From the NCBI GenBank assembly GCA_963976875.1, contig CAXBML010000001.1, positions 186,001 to 250,000 of the forward strand: DNA of 64,000 bases, given 5' to 3'. A program made the translations under genes and the position numbers. The stretch is from Berkiella_A sp963976875 (GTDB taxonomy: Bacteria; Pseudomonadota; Gammaproteobacteria; Berkiellales; Berkiellaceae). The notes under the pieces were generated by a model, which did not search any database, had not been told where the DNA came from, and was given only the letters and a program-made list of their open reading frames with translations. This document shows, piece by piece, positions 16,127-24,945 of the stretch (position 1 is its first letter; the number at the start of each line of letters is the position of its first letter).

Positions 16127-18982
16127 TTATGCTTCTACACCCTGAGCCAGCGCTTCAATTTCTTTGAAAATAGGATGCGTATTTTGCGCTTCTAACACAC
16201 GATTCAGTTCCGTGTTAAATTCAATCATAAAAAAATCTATACGCTTATAGTCTTTTTTGACGATAGACTTTTCAAGGGCAGCGACGGCATCTTTTAGCAT
16301 CGGTACACCACAATAACAGCAAACACCATGTAAACGGTGGACTTCTTCTCGTAAAATTTCAAATTGCTTGTTGGTATGTGCTTGATTAATGGCTTTTTGA
16401 ACGCTAGGCAATTCTTTGATTAAACTCATGAGCATATCTGCGGCCAATGATTCTTGTTTGCCCGCTAATTTAAGCGAGCGTTCCCAGTCGATAACGTCTT
16501 TATTTTGAGGGGGGGGGCTAATGATATTAGATTTGGTTATATTTTTATTCGCGACTTTTTTGGTTGTCCACTGGGCGATGATTTTCGTCAAATCATTTTC
16601 ATCAATGGGTTTTGTTAAATAGTCATCCATGCCGGCTAATAATACATTTTCTTTTTCTGTTGTCAGAGCGTGTGCTGTCAGTGCAACAATGGGCGTGTGT
16701 TTTTTATGTACTTCTAGTAAACGGATGCGTTTTGTAACCTCAACCCCATCCATTTCTGGCATTTGTATGTCCATCAATATTAAGTCAAAATCTTGGGATT
16801 GGTATTTTTGCAAGGCTTCATGCCCGTTAAGCGCGGTTTGTACATGGCAACCTAAAGTTCCCAGCAAGGCAGAGACGAGCTTTAAATTTGACGGATGATC
16901 ATCTACCGCTAAAATTTGAATTAAATGTTGTGTGTCTTGGGGCGTTATATTTTTAGGTTGTATCTTTTGTATGGCAGATTGCTGGAAAAAGCTTTGATGG
17001 TGGAACAAGGATTGGACTAAGGCATCATGCAGATATTGTCTGCGTACAGGTTTGGCGAGACAAATTGCCGCTCCTGTATTTTGAATCTGCTCGTACACAA
17101 CATGGTCAGTCGTATTAGCGAATACGCCAACAGCGCAGTTAAATTTATTTCGACAGAGCGCAATTAAATTTTCAATAAAATATTCTTTTGGATTAGGTCT
17201 GTTAACACCTAATAGTAACATTTGTACAGGCTGATTTTTTTCAACTTGTTCAATTAGCATTTGTTCAATTTTGTCAGGTGCAAATACTTCTGTTACCTTG
17301 ACATCCAAGGCACAGAGCAAATGGTTAAGACTAAGTCGGGTTTTTTCATTCGCTTCATAGAGTAAAATATGCTTGGAAGATAACCTGGGATCAGGGATAA
17401 ATTGCTCGCCTGAATAACATTGTGTGACCAGGGTAAACCAAAAGCATGAGCCTTGATTTGGACGAGATTCAACGCCTATCTCACCACCCATTTGTTCGAC
17501 CAACCGCTTGCAAATGGCTAAGCCTAAGCCTGTGCCTCCAAATTGTCTGGTGGTCGTAGCATCAGCTTGAGAGAATGCTTTAAATAGGACATTCTGCTCA
17601 GCTTCGGTAAGCCCAATGCCTGTATCTGTTATCTTGATAGAGAGTTTGACTGTGTGGCTTATTTCTTGTTCCAATGCAACGCGCAGCGTCACACTTCCCT
17701 TTGAAGTGAATTTTATTGCATTGTTTAGTAAGTTAGTAATGACTTGTTTTAGTCTGAGGGCGTCGCCGTAAATGCTTTCTGGTACATCTTCATAGAATAG
17801 CGGAACCAGCTCTAAACTTTTTTCGTGTGCATTGGGCGCCATGAGCATGATGGCATCTTCTACACACTCTCTCAAATCCAAAGGCCTATTTTCTAGCTTT
17901 AATTTTCCTGCTTCAATTTTAGAAAAGTCGAGTATATCGTTGATAATGGCTAAAAGGTTGTTTGCTGATTTTTGTAGTGTTGATAAATAATCTTTTTGCC
18001 TGGGGTCTAGCTGAGTTTTCATTAATAGGTTAATAAAACCTATGACACCATTTAGTGGGGTGCGAATTTCATGGCTCATGTTGGCTAAAAATTCTGACTT
18101 GATTCGACTAGCGGCTTCAGCTTCTTTCCTGGCTATTTGTAGTTCTATATTTTGGATTTCAATTGTTTCTAAGGTCTGCCTTAAATCTGCCGTGGCTTGT
18201 TCAACACTTTGCTGCATTTCCTCATGAGCGGCTTTGAGTGCCTCCGCCATGGTGTTGATACCCGACTCCAAGTGTCTCAGTTCGCCACGTGCATTGGTAT
18301 ACACTCGAGTATCTAAATTTCCATTTTTAATTTTTTCAACGGCATGTGCCATGTGCAAAATAGGGCGGGTAACATCCCGTCCCATTCTATATGCGAAGAT
18401 ACCACTAATAGCTAAACCAATGAGCAAAATGACGCTACAAGCAAATAACACTTGGTATTGTCTAATTGTTGTTGTCATCCGGCCTAGCTCTAAGCTAACC
18501 CAGCCCAAAACATTTTCATGATTTTCAGCATGCATGTAGGGGGAGTCAGCATAAGCAAAATCTTCTACGATAACATCGCGGATAGTGACGGGTACAGTAA
18601 AGAGTAATGAGTTGCCTGTATCGGCCATGGTAATACCATGAGCCAAGTCACTCACGGAAACGATATTCATTGGGGTCTGTTGTTCATGCCCAGAATGTGC
18701 CAGTAAACGTCCATCTTTATTGAAAATCGAAACAGAGCGTACTTCGGGCTCTGATAAAGCATCATTGGCAATACGCTGTAATGTATGGGTGTTACCCGAG
18801 AATACGCCATACTCACTTGCCGGCGCCAGTTGTAAAGAAATAGCATAGCCTCTATTCTTAAGTGCTTTTTCTAAATCTTGAATTCGAGTGCTCGTAAAGT
18901 ACGCACTCAAAAGTAAAGAGATTGTAATGGTCGGTACTAATGTTAAAAATAATACGCGTGTTTTTATGCCCCATTCTCTCAC
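16127..18982 (-). CDS. BarA/LetS-type hybrid sensor histidine kinase
   Basis: The 951-residue hybrid kinase has BarA/GacS/LetS organisation. It has membrane helices at about 10-30 and 177-198 enclosing a periplasmic sensor, then a HAMP domain (about 198-255). The HisKA domain has H304 in NMSHEIRTPLNG and is followed by HATPase (about 410-525). A degenerate receiver (about 535-655) precedes a canonical receiver (phospho-Asp in DLILMDIQMPEMDG), and a C-terminal HPt has its histidine in EVHRLHGVCCYCG. In Legionella LetS phosphorylates LetA to switch on transmissive-phase traits through small RNAs; that role is inferred here. It begins 10 bases after the binding-protein gene at 18993-20018, so the two are probably one operon. 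Confidence 0.92.
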   Translation of the reverse strand: MREWGIKTRVLFLTLVPTITISLLLSAYFTSTRIQDLEKALKNRGYAISLQLAPASEYGVFSGNTHTLQRIANDALSEPEVRSVSIFNKDGRLLAHSGHEQQTPMNIVSVSDLAHGITMADTGNSLLFTVPVTIRDVIVEDFAYADSPYMHAENHENVLGWVSLELGRMTTTIRQYQVLFACSVILLIGLAISGIFAYRMGRDVTRPILHMAHAVEKIKNGNLDTRVYTNARGELRHLESGINTMAEALKAAHEEMQQSVEQATADLRQTLETIEIQNIELQIARKEAEAASRIKSEFLANMSHEIRTPLNGVIGFINLLMKTQLDPRQKDYLSTLQKSANNLLAIINDILDFSKIEAGKLKLENRPLDLRECVEDAIMLMAPNAHEKSLELVPLFYEDVPESIYGDALRLKQVITNLLNNAIKFTSKGSVTLRVALEQEISHTVKLSIKITDTGIGLTEAEQNVLFKAFSQADATTTRQFGGTGLGLAICKRLVEQMGGEIGVESRPNQGSCFWFTLVTQCYSGEQFIPDPRLSSKHILLYEANEKTRLSLNHLLCALDVKVTEVFAPDKIEQMLIEQVEKNQPVQMLLLGVNRPNPKEYFIENLIALCRNKFNCAVGVFANTTDHVVYEQIQNTGAAICLAKPVRRQYLHDALVQSLFHHQSFFQQSAIQKIQPKNITPQDTQHLIQILAVDDHPSNLKLVSALLGTLGCHVQTALNGHEALQKYQSQDFDLILMDIQMPEMDGVEVTKRIRLLEVHKKHTPIVALTAHALTTEKENVLLAGMDDYLTKPIDENDLTKIIAQWTTKKVANKNITKSNIISPPPQNKDVIDWERSLKLAGKQESLAADMLMSLIKELPSVQKAINQAHTNKQFEILREEVHRLHGVCCYCGVPMLKDAVAALEKSIVKKDYKRIDFFMIEFNTELNRVLEAQNTHPIFKEIEALAQGVEA

Positions 18983-18992
18983 ACTATTTTCC

Positions 18993-20018
18993 TTATTTAG
19001 AACTGGTCGATGTGTTTTGTTTCGCTAAAATATTTGTTTTAGGTAGCAATTCCATTTGGACTAAATCTTGCTTTAAAGTCGATTCGCTTTCTATATCAAT
19101 ATTCAACGATTTGGCCACTTGGTAATTGATTTCTATAGAGAACTCTTGAGGGTACTGTGGTTCTGGTAAAGACTCTTTATCTAAAATCGTAATAATGGAT
19201 TGGGCGGCCTGTTGCGCAATTTGTTTTGTATTGGAAAAGACAGAAACCAAGGCGCCGTTTTTGACATAGGACTGAGAATATCCAATCAGCGGAACATGTT
19301 TGTGGAAAGCTGCGAGCAAAATACCTCTTGCGGTACGTGGATTGTAAATACGACTGTCAGGCAAGGCGAGTAAGACTTTGACTTCCGCGAGAAAGGCATC
19401 CATGACGGCGACGGGGTTTTCAAAATTATTCACATAGATTGTATTGAGTTTGATTTTTTCCTCTAGTGCAATCGTCATGAGTTCTTCTTGGGAATTAATA
19501 CTCGCAGGTCCAAATAATACCCCAATTGTCGCATTCGAATGGTTGATCTCAGGGACGACTTTTTTGATGAGGTTAATTTGCCGCTTTAAGGGCTGATCAA
19601 GATATATCGCGGTTATGGGGCAAGTCTGACTATTTTGTTTGCGATGATAAATATTTAATAAATTTTGATATGTATGTTTTCGAATTAAAATACTCAAAAT
19701 AGGTTGGCTGGTATGTGTTTTTAACACCGCTTCTAGCGCTTCAGCACCAATTGTGACAATTAGCGGGGGGGCAGGCAGCTCATCTGGTAATCGATCCGCA
19801 GGCAGGCTTTCAACCAACATGTGTTGGATATTAGGTCTTGGGCTGGGCTGGGAAAATAAAGCAGCTTCAATGCGATGCACAATACCAAAATGGCTGTTGC
19901 TTGATACCAGCAGAACAGTGGACTCGGCTTGAGAGAGCGCTGAATATAAGTACAAGAATACAAAGTAGACAAATTTTATGAAAGGTGTAATTTTGCGCGG
20001 CATTAGTATATTTGACAA
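18993..20018 (-). CDS. Periplasmic ABC-type substrate-binding protein (ABC_sub_bind family)
   Basis: The 341-residue protein has an N-terminal hydrophobic segment at about residues 12-30 ending SQAES, consistent with a signal peptide. The rest matches the ABC_sub_bind family fold: TVLLVSSNSHFGIVHRIE, PLIVTIGAEALEAVL, IGVLFGPASINSQEELM and HVPLIGYSQSYVKNGALVSVFS. Members bind small ligands and are often adjacent to sensor kinases. No permease or ATPase gene is next to it. Its placement directly upstream of the hybrid kinase suggests it feeds a ligand signal to the kinase sensor domain; that link is inference. Confidence 0.85.
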   Translation of the reverse strand: MSNILMPRKITPFIKFVYFVFLYLYSALSQAESTVLLVSSNSHFGIVHRIEAALFSQPSPRPNIQHMLVESLPADRLPDELPAPPLIVTIGAEALEAVLKTHTSQPILSILIRKHTYQNLLNIYHRKQNSQTCPITAIYLDQPLKRQINLIKKVVPEINHSNATIGVLFGPASINSQEELMTIALEEKIKLNTIYVNNFENPVAVMDAFLAEVKVLLALPDSRIYNPRTARGILLAAFHKHVPLIGYSQSYVKNGALVSVFSNTKQIAQQAAQSIITILDKESLPEPQYPQEFSIEINYQVAKSLNIDIESESTLKQDLVQMELLPKTNILAKQNTSTSSK

Positions 20019-20164
20019 CCAACTTACTGATAATTCATAACCTATTATCCTATAAACAACCTATAGATTTGAAGTTTTATTGAAGATTCGTCATACGAAA
20101 TTCTTATATACTGCTATGATTTAGATAGTGTTCTAAATTATTAAAATAACCAGGATGTTGTAAA

Positions 20165-20464
20165 GTGAAGTTATTAGCTCTTATTTTAGTTAGTTTGATT
20201 ATGATTTTGCCTTTGCAGGCCTGCAAGTGGAAAGATGATTTTCGTGATCGTAGGCAGCCATATTACTTAGAATATAATCCTGAAGCAACGTTTAATGTCG
20301 ATTCAGAACAATATGTGGGTGACGATGTCGCAAGGGAAATTCAAGGTGAGGTTATTGGGCCAGATCAATTTATACCTGAAATAGATGATCGCGCTGATTT
20401 ACCCTACATACCGGACCATCCAGCGGGGGTTGTTGAGTATGAATCTGTTGAGGTTTATGAATAA
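20165..20464 (+). CDS. Small lipoprotein
   Basis: This 99-residue protein has a lipoprotein signal peptide: a charged start MKLL, a hydrophobic core, and the lipobox LQAC with C20 as lipidation site. The mature part is acidic and proline-rich with no known domain. It is separated from the downstream kynureninase by 18 bases and may be cotranscribed with it, although a functional link is not apparent. Confidence 0.75.
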   Translation: MKLLALILVSLIMILPLQACKWKDDFRDRRQPYYLEYNPEATFNVDSEQYVGDDVAREIQGEVIGPDQFIPEIDDRADLPYIPDHPAGVVEYESVEVYE

Positions 20465-20482
20465 ATAAAGGGATACGCGCTC

Positions 20483-21754
20483 ATGGATGAGCTATTACTC
20501 TTAGATAGTCAAGATCCGTTAAAAGAGTTTAAAGATAAATTCTTAATACCTTATGTTAACGAAAGACCACAAATATATTTCAGTGGTAACTCTTTGGGGC
20601 TTCAACCCAGAGCTCTTTCTGATCAATTGCAAAATGAACTAGACCGCTGGCATCAATACGGTGCTAAAGCTTATTCTGAATCTGATAGACCTTGGTTAAA
20701 CTTAAGTGAGTCATTGCAGGCGCCTATCGCAAACTTAGTTGGCGCTAAACCTGATGAAGTTGTTGTCATGAATTCTCTTGGTGTTAATTTACATTTGATG
20801 ATGGCTAGTTTTTATCAACCCAGTAAATCAAAATTCAAAGTCATTATAGAAGAAGATGCATTTCCAACGGATCGCTATATTTTAAACGCACATATGCAAT
20901 GGCATGGCTACGATCCTAAAGAGACATTTATTATATTTAAAAAAAATCAGGCGACCCATCAGTATCGGCTAGATGATTTGGCAGAGCTGATCGAAGCACA
21001 CAAAGATACGATCGCATTAGCCTTGTTACCTGGTGTACAGTATCTCACCGGGCAAGTCTTTCCTATCGCGCAAATGAGTCAATTACTAAAAAACAACAAT
21101 ATTACTATCGGTTGGGACATGGCGCATGCCATTGGTAATATCCCGCTGAATTGTCATCAAGATCATATAGACTTTGCAGTGTGGTGTCATTATAAATATC
21201 TGAATGCAGGCCCTGGCGCCGTAGGGGGCTGTTTCATTCACGAACAACATGCCCAGAATAGAGAAATGTTTCGTTTGCCAGGTTGGTGGGGCAATTTACC
21301 TGAAACTCGTTTTGAAATGAAGGCAGAATTTGAGCCTTATGGAAATGCGTTGGGTTGGCAAGTGAGTAATATCCCCGTTTTTTCGACAATTCCTCTAATC
21401 GCATCGTTAAATATATTCGAGCAAGCGGGTGGGGTTGTGGCGGTTAGGCAAAAATCAACGGTTATGACCGAGTGGTTGTATCAGCATTTGATTGAAAGGT
21501 TTTCCGAGGAGGTGGCTATTCTTACGCCTGAGCCCTCTTCAGAACGTGGGTGCCAGATTTCATTTAGCGTGCGGGGTGCAGATAATCGCTTAATATGTCA
21601 AAAATTAAATAAAAATCATATTGTTTGCGATTTTAGGGAGCCTAATATTATTCGTATGGCGCCAGTGCCACTTTACAATCAATTTAAAGAGTTAGGATAT
21701 TTTATCGATAATCTACAAAGTATAATAGATCAGGTAAAATCCTATGGTAGATAA
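20483..21754 (+). CDS. kynU: Kynureninase
   Basis: This is a PLP-dependent hydrolase that cleaves kynurenine to anthranilate and alanine. The 423-residue length and signatures fit: YFSGNSLGLQPRAL near residue 32, NSLGVNLHLMMASFY, WDMAHAIGN (the Asp contacting PLP) and WCHYKYLNAGPGAVGG, whose lysine forms the Schiff base. The 3' end overlaps the dioxygenase gene by 11 bases, showing translational coupling in a tryptophan-degrading operon. A kynurenine formamidase gene is not seen in the window. Confidence 0.95.
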   Translation: MDELLLLDSQDPLKEFKDKFLIPYVNERPQIYFSGNSLGLQPRALSDQLQNELDRWHQYGAKAYSESDRPWLNLSESLQAPIANLVGAKPDEVVVMNSLGVNLHLMMASFYQPSKSKFKVIIEEDAFPTDRYILNAHMQWHGYDPKETFIIFKKNQATHQYRLDDLAELIEAHKDTIALALLPGVQYLTGQVFPIAQMSQLLKNNNITIGWDMAHAIGNIPLNCHQDHIDFAVWCHYKYLNAGPGAVGGCFIHEQHAQNREMFRLPGWWGNLPETRFEMKAEFEPYGNALGWQVSNIPVFSTIPLIASLNIFEQAGGVVAVRQKSTVMTEWLYQHLIERFSEEVAILTPEPSSERGCQISFSVRGADNRLICQKLNKNHIVCDFREPNIIRMAPVPLYNQFKELGYFIDNLQSIIDQVKSYGR

Positions 21755-22691
21755 ACGAGAAGAGATAAACCAGAAAATTGCACAGTTAGAACAACTGTTA
21801 GCGGAAACAACTGAACAACCCTTGACCGATTATTTAGATGGGTTGTTACATACGAAGCCGATAAACTATTGGGATTACATTCAATTAGAGACATTATTGA
21901 ACCTACAGAAACCTAAGACCAATATTCAAGATGAAACTATTTTTATTACTTATCACCAAATTTGCGAGTTAATGTTTTTATTAATCATTCAAGAATGCCA
22001 TGCCCTTTGTTTTAATAGCAGCGGCGCGTTATCTGTCTGGCAAAAACACTTATCCAGAATTATACGTTATTATAAACATCTTATATCCAGCTTTGATATT
22101 ATGACAGAAGGGTTAGATAAAACTGAATTTCTTCAATTTCGAGTGGCCTTATTTCCATCGAGTGGATTTCAATCGTTCCAATACCGAAAAATAGAGCTCT
22201 ATAGTAGCTCATTGCATCAATTGATCCATGCCCAAAATCGTAATGCCATTTCGCCCACTGCGCCATTAGTTGAACAGTATGACGAGTTATACTGGAAGTT
22301 TGGCAACAGAGACTTTAAAACAGGAAAAAAAACACTCACGTTGAAGCAATTTGAAGCAGAATATGATGATGACTTACTAAGATTAGCTGAACAATTGGAA
22401 ACGAAGAATATTCGTGCCAAATATTTGGGGCTTTCTCAGAAAGAACAGGAAAATCCAGAACTCATAAAGCTACTAAAAGCATATGACCAACAGGCAAATC
22501 TATTCTGGCCGTTGGTACATATGGGGGCCGCAAAAAAATTCTTGGCCAAAAGTCCTGAGGATTTAGCGGCGACAGGGGGAACGAACTGGCAGGACTATTT
22601 GCCCCCAAGCCACCAGAAAATTATGTTTTTCCCGGAAGTCTGGGGTATGGAAGAAAAGCATAAATGGGACAAATCAGCTAAGCATTCTTAA
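21744..22691 (+). CDS. kynA: Tryptophan 2,3-dioxygenase family protein
   Basis: This haem dioxygenase opens the indole ring of tryptophan to N-formylkynurenine. The 315-residue, all-helical protein has the family landmarks NYWDYIQLETLLNLQ, FITYHQICELMFLLI (distal haem pocket), RVALFPSSGFQSFQYRKIE and the C-terminal VHMGAAKKFLA and AATGGTNWQDYL. The axial histidine is probably in VHMG. It overlaps kynU by 11 bases at the 5' end and runs tail-to-tail into the minus-strand gene, with a 14-base overlap. Confidence 0.9.
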   Translation: MVDKREEINQKIAQLEQLLAETTEQPLTDYLDGLLHTKPINYWDYIQLETLLNLQKPKTNIQDETIFITYHQICELMFLLIIQECHALCFNSSGALSVWQKHLSRIIRYYKHLISSFDIMTEGLDKTEFLQFRVALFPSSGFQSFQYRKIELYSSSLHQLIHAQNRNAISPTAPLVEQYDELYWKFGNRDFKTGKKTLTLKQFEAEYDDDLLRLAEQLETKNIRAKYLGLSQKEQENPELIKLLKAYDQQANLFWPLVHMGAAKKFLAKSPEDLAATGGTNWQDYLPPSHQKIMFFPEVWGMEEKHKWDKSAKHS

Positions 22692-23271
22692 TGATACCAC
22701 CTTTCACTTCACCTTTTACCTGACTGTCGTTATCTAAAACAACAGTGCCATTGCCTTGTTTAAATACAATATCATTTGCCACGATACTATCTTCTAGGTA
22801 GATAGTCTGTGGGGTATTGCTGTGGTTTTCTTGTATGACAAGTGTTTTTAAGCTGCTCTCTTCAAATTCTGCTTGATTGCCATGTAATGTTATTTGGTCA
22901 TTAAACTCGCAACTTTCTGCGCTGATATGGCCGTGAATTAATACAGGCCCACCAAATGAACTGCTATCTGCATCCAAGCTGCCATTGATAGCCACTTTAC
23001 CCTCAATTTTAGATTGCTCTAATTCGGCATCACCATTTACCGTGAGCTCACAAAAAGAGGTGTTTTTACTTTTTAATTGACCGTTGATAATTGAAAACGC
23101 TTCTATGGCGGAATTTAAAACTTCTATGCTGCCTGAATGAGTGAGTTTCGAAATTTGAAGATTTGAAACTTCATGGTCACCAAAAGAATTGATATCTTTT
23201 TCTGTAGACCATACGGTATGAGATAATAATAAGCCAGTCATCAGTGGTAATAGTGTGATTTTTTTTAGCAT
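22678..23271 (-). CDS. Secreted beta-helix-like protein of unknown function
   Basis: The 197-residue protein has a clear signal peptide (MLKKITLLPLMTGLLLSHTVWS). It then shows short repeating strands such as LTVNGDAELEQSKIEGKVAING and VLIHGHISAESCEFNDQITLHG, the periodicity of a small beta-helix (bactofilin or pentapeptide-like). Two cysteines are in the mature part. It is probably periplasmic or surface-exposed. It lies 10 bases downstream of the NSS transporter gene and is likely cotranscribed with it. No catalytic motif is recognised. Confidence 0.65.
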   Translation of the reverse strand: MLKKITLLPLMTGLLLSHTVWSTEKDINSFGDHEVSNLQISKLTHSGSIEVLNSAIEAFSIINGQLKSKNTSFCELTVNGDAELEQSKIEGKVAINGSLDADSSSFGGPVLIHGHISAESCEFNDQITLHGNQAEFEESSLKTLVIQENHSNTPQTIYLEDSIVANDIVFKQGNGTVVLDNDSQVKGEVKGGIIKNA

Positions 23272-23281
23272 ATGAAAAACC

Positions 23282-24652
23282 TTATTGTTTTAATAACGGG
23301 GCTAAAAGGACAATTAAAATAGCCGTAGGGCAGAGGTAGCGTATGGAAAAACGCCATGCTCTATATAAATACTTTGATTGGGTTTGTAACTCATCTGCCA
23401 CATATTTTTCTTCCATAACCCAGCCCACAAATACACAGAATAAAAAAGCACCAGTGGGCAGCAGAATATTAGTGGGAATGCCAATCATAATTTCATCGAT
23501 GTGCCATTTAAATAGCGTAATGTCAGACCAGCTACTAAAGGCAAGTGCGCATAACAAGCCTAAACTCCAAGCTAATAATCCTATGCAAAAAGAGGCCTTC
23601 ATTCTGCTTATTTTTCTCTTTTCTGTTAAAAGGGAGACTAAAGGCTCTGCCATAGAGAGCGAAGATGTCCAAGCCGCAAATATAAGTAATAAGAAAAATA
23701 GCACGCTGACAATATTGGTCCCTGGCATTTGACTAAATGCCAAAGGCAGTACTTTAAACATTAAGCCAGGCCCACCATCAGGCGATAAGCCATTAGCAAA
23801 AACGATGGGAAATATGGCTAAGCCAGATAACAAGGCAACCAATAAATCTAGCCCTGAGATAATAACAACTGTATTCAGGATGTTCGTTTTTTTAGATAAA
23901 TATGAGCCATAGATTAATATCGCACCAGCGCCGGTTGCGAGCGTAAAAAACGCTTGCCCCAAAGCATCTAATGCCGCATGAGCGGTAAAATCTTGCACTT
24001 TAAATGAGAATAAGAAATTAACGGCTTCTTGGAAGTTACCGATCCAGGCAGAATAGACAACTAATAAAATTAGAACAACAAACAAAGCTGGCATCATCCA
24101 CTTTGAGCTGCGCTCAATGCCTTTATTGACGCCAAATGCCACAATCCCCATAGTCATAACCATGAAAGCGGAGTGCCAACCCACCAGCATCGCTGGCTGG
24201 CTCATCAGGTTATCCCATAATGCGACAATGGCGGTAGGATCTGAGGTGGCAAAAGCGCCTTGTAGCGCATAGTTTAAATATGCGATTGATACACCTGAGA
24301 TAACACTATAGAAGCTTAAAACCATGACCAACGTTAAAGCACCTAACCAGCCAACCCCAGCCCATGCGCCCGTTCTACCAGATTCTTTGGCTAAACGTTG
24401 TAGAGAACCAACCGGATTTTGGCGTCCGCGTCGACCAATTAATAACTCGGCAATCATGGCCGGCACACCAATACAAACTAAGAAAATCAAATAGGTTAAG
24501 ACAAAAACACCACCGCCATTTTCGCCAGCCATATAAGGGAAGCGCCAAATATTGCCTAACCCAATTGCCGCTCCTGCACTGACTAATATAAAAGATAGTC
24601 GTGAACTCCATAAACTTCGTGCGGCATTGTGATTAGGGGAGGTTTCTGACAT
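23282..24652 (-). CDS. Sodium-dependent transporter, NSS (SNF) family
   Basis: This is a neurotransmitter:sodium symporter-type permease of 456 residues with 11-12 membrane helices. The N-terminal signature SFILVSAGAAIGLGNIWRFPYMAGENGGGVF (residues about 20-50) contains the Na+ and substrate site of helix 1, and the unwound helix 6 region is ATGAGAILIYGSYL. Bacterial relatives move amino acids, including tryptophan (TnaT) and leucine (LeuT). Its neighbourhood with kynU and tryptophan dioxygenase makes tryptophan a reasonable guess for the substrate, by context only. AAGGAC precedes the ATG. Confidence 0.9.
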   Translation of the reverse strand: MSETSPNHNAARSLWSSRLSFILVSAGAAIGLGNIWRFPYMAGENGGGVFVLTYLIFLVCIGVPAMIAELLIGRRGRQNPVGSLQRLAKESGRTGAWAGVGWLGALTLVMVLSFYSVISGVSIAYLNYALQGAFATSDPTAIVALWDNLMSQPAMLVGWHSAFMVMTMGIVAFGVNKGIERSSKWMMPALFVVLILLVVYSAWIGNFQEAVNFLFSFKVQDFTAHAALDALGQAFFTLATGAGAILIYGSYLSKKTNILNTVVIISGLDLLVALLSGLAIFPIVFANGLSPDGGPGLMFKVLPLAFSQMPGTNIVSVLFFLLLIFAAWTSSLSMAEPLVSLLTEKRKISRMKASFCIGLLAWSLGLLCALAFSSWSDITLFKWHIDEIMIGIPTNILLPTGAFLFCVFVGWVMEEKYVADELQTQSKYLYRAWRFSIRYLCPTAILIVLLAPLLKQ

Positions 24653-24701
24653 AAAAAGTCCTTAAAATTCAGTTACAATCTGAGCTTGTTATTAGCCAGA
24701 C

Positions 24702-24731
24702 ATTATAGGGCTTTTTGCCAACAGACCGCAA
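24702..24731 (-). promoter_or_regulatory. Candidate promoter of the NSS transporter gene
   Basis: On the minus strand TTGCGG (24731-24726), an 18-base spacer and a perfect TATAAT (24707-24702) lie about 50 bases upstream of the ATG at 24652. The -35 match is partial. Confidence 0.4.
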
Positions 24732-24793
24732 AAAGTGCCTAGCATGAAAGTAATTTAGATAGCATTTTAAAAGTTTAGAAGCTTATGCTAATA

Positions 24794-24820
24794 GGGGTGT
24801 CCTGATAAAAAAGCTAATTT
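24794..24820 (+). repeat. 27-bp repeat shared, in permuted order, with 1414-1440
   Basis: The 18-mer GGGGTGTCCTGATAAAAA (24794-24811) followed by AGCTAATTT here occurs at 1423-1440 preceded by AGCTAATTT. The identical parts on the same strand imply a dispersed repeat, perhaps the end of a decayed transposable element. A short truncated frame starting MRKRALNLRAK (from 24871) follows and would fit a lost transposase start, but this is speculative. Confidence 0.6.
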
Positions 24821-24945
24821 AAGTTATAGTTGAGCTACTAAGCAAAAAAGGCTCGACAAAGTATTGTCGGTATGAGAAAAAGAGCCTTGAATTTAAGAGC
24901 AAAAGTTATTTGACAAAGTAAATAAAATTTAAGGCAATTTGTAGT

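Noticed and set aside
23343..23732. 129-residue plus-strand ORF
   Set aside because: Antisense to the NSS transporter gene; reflects low stop frequency opposite hydrophobic codons.
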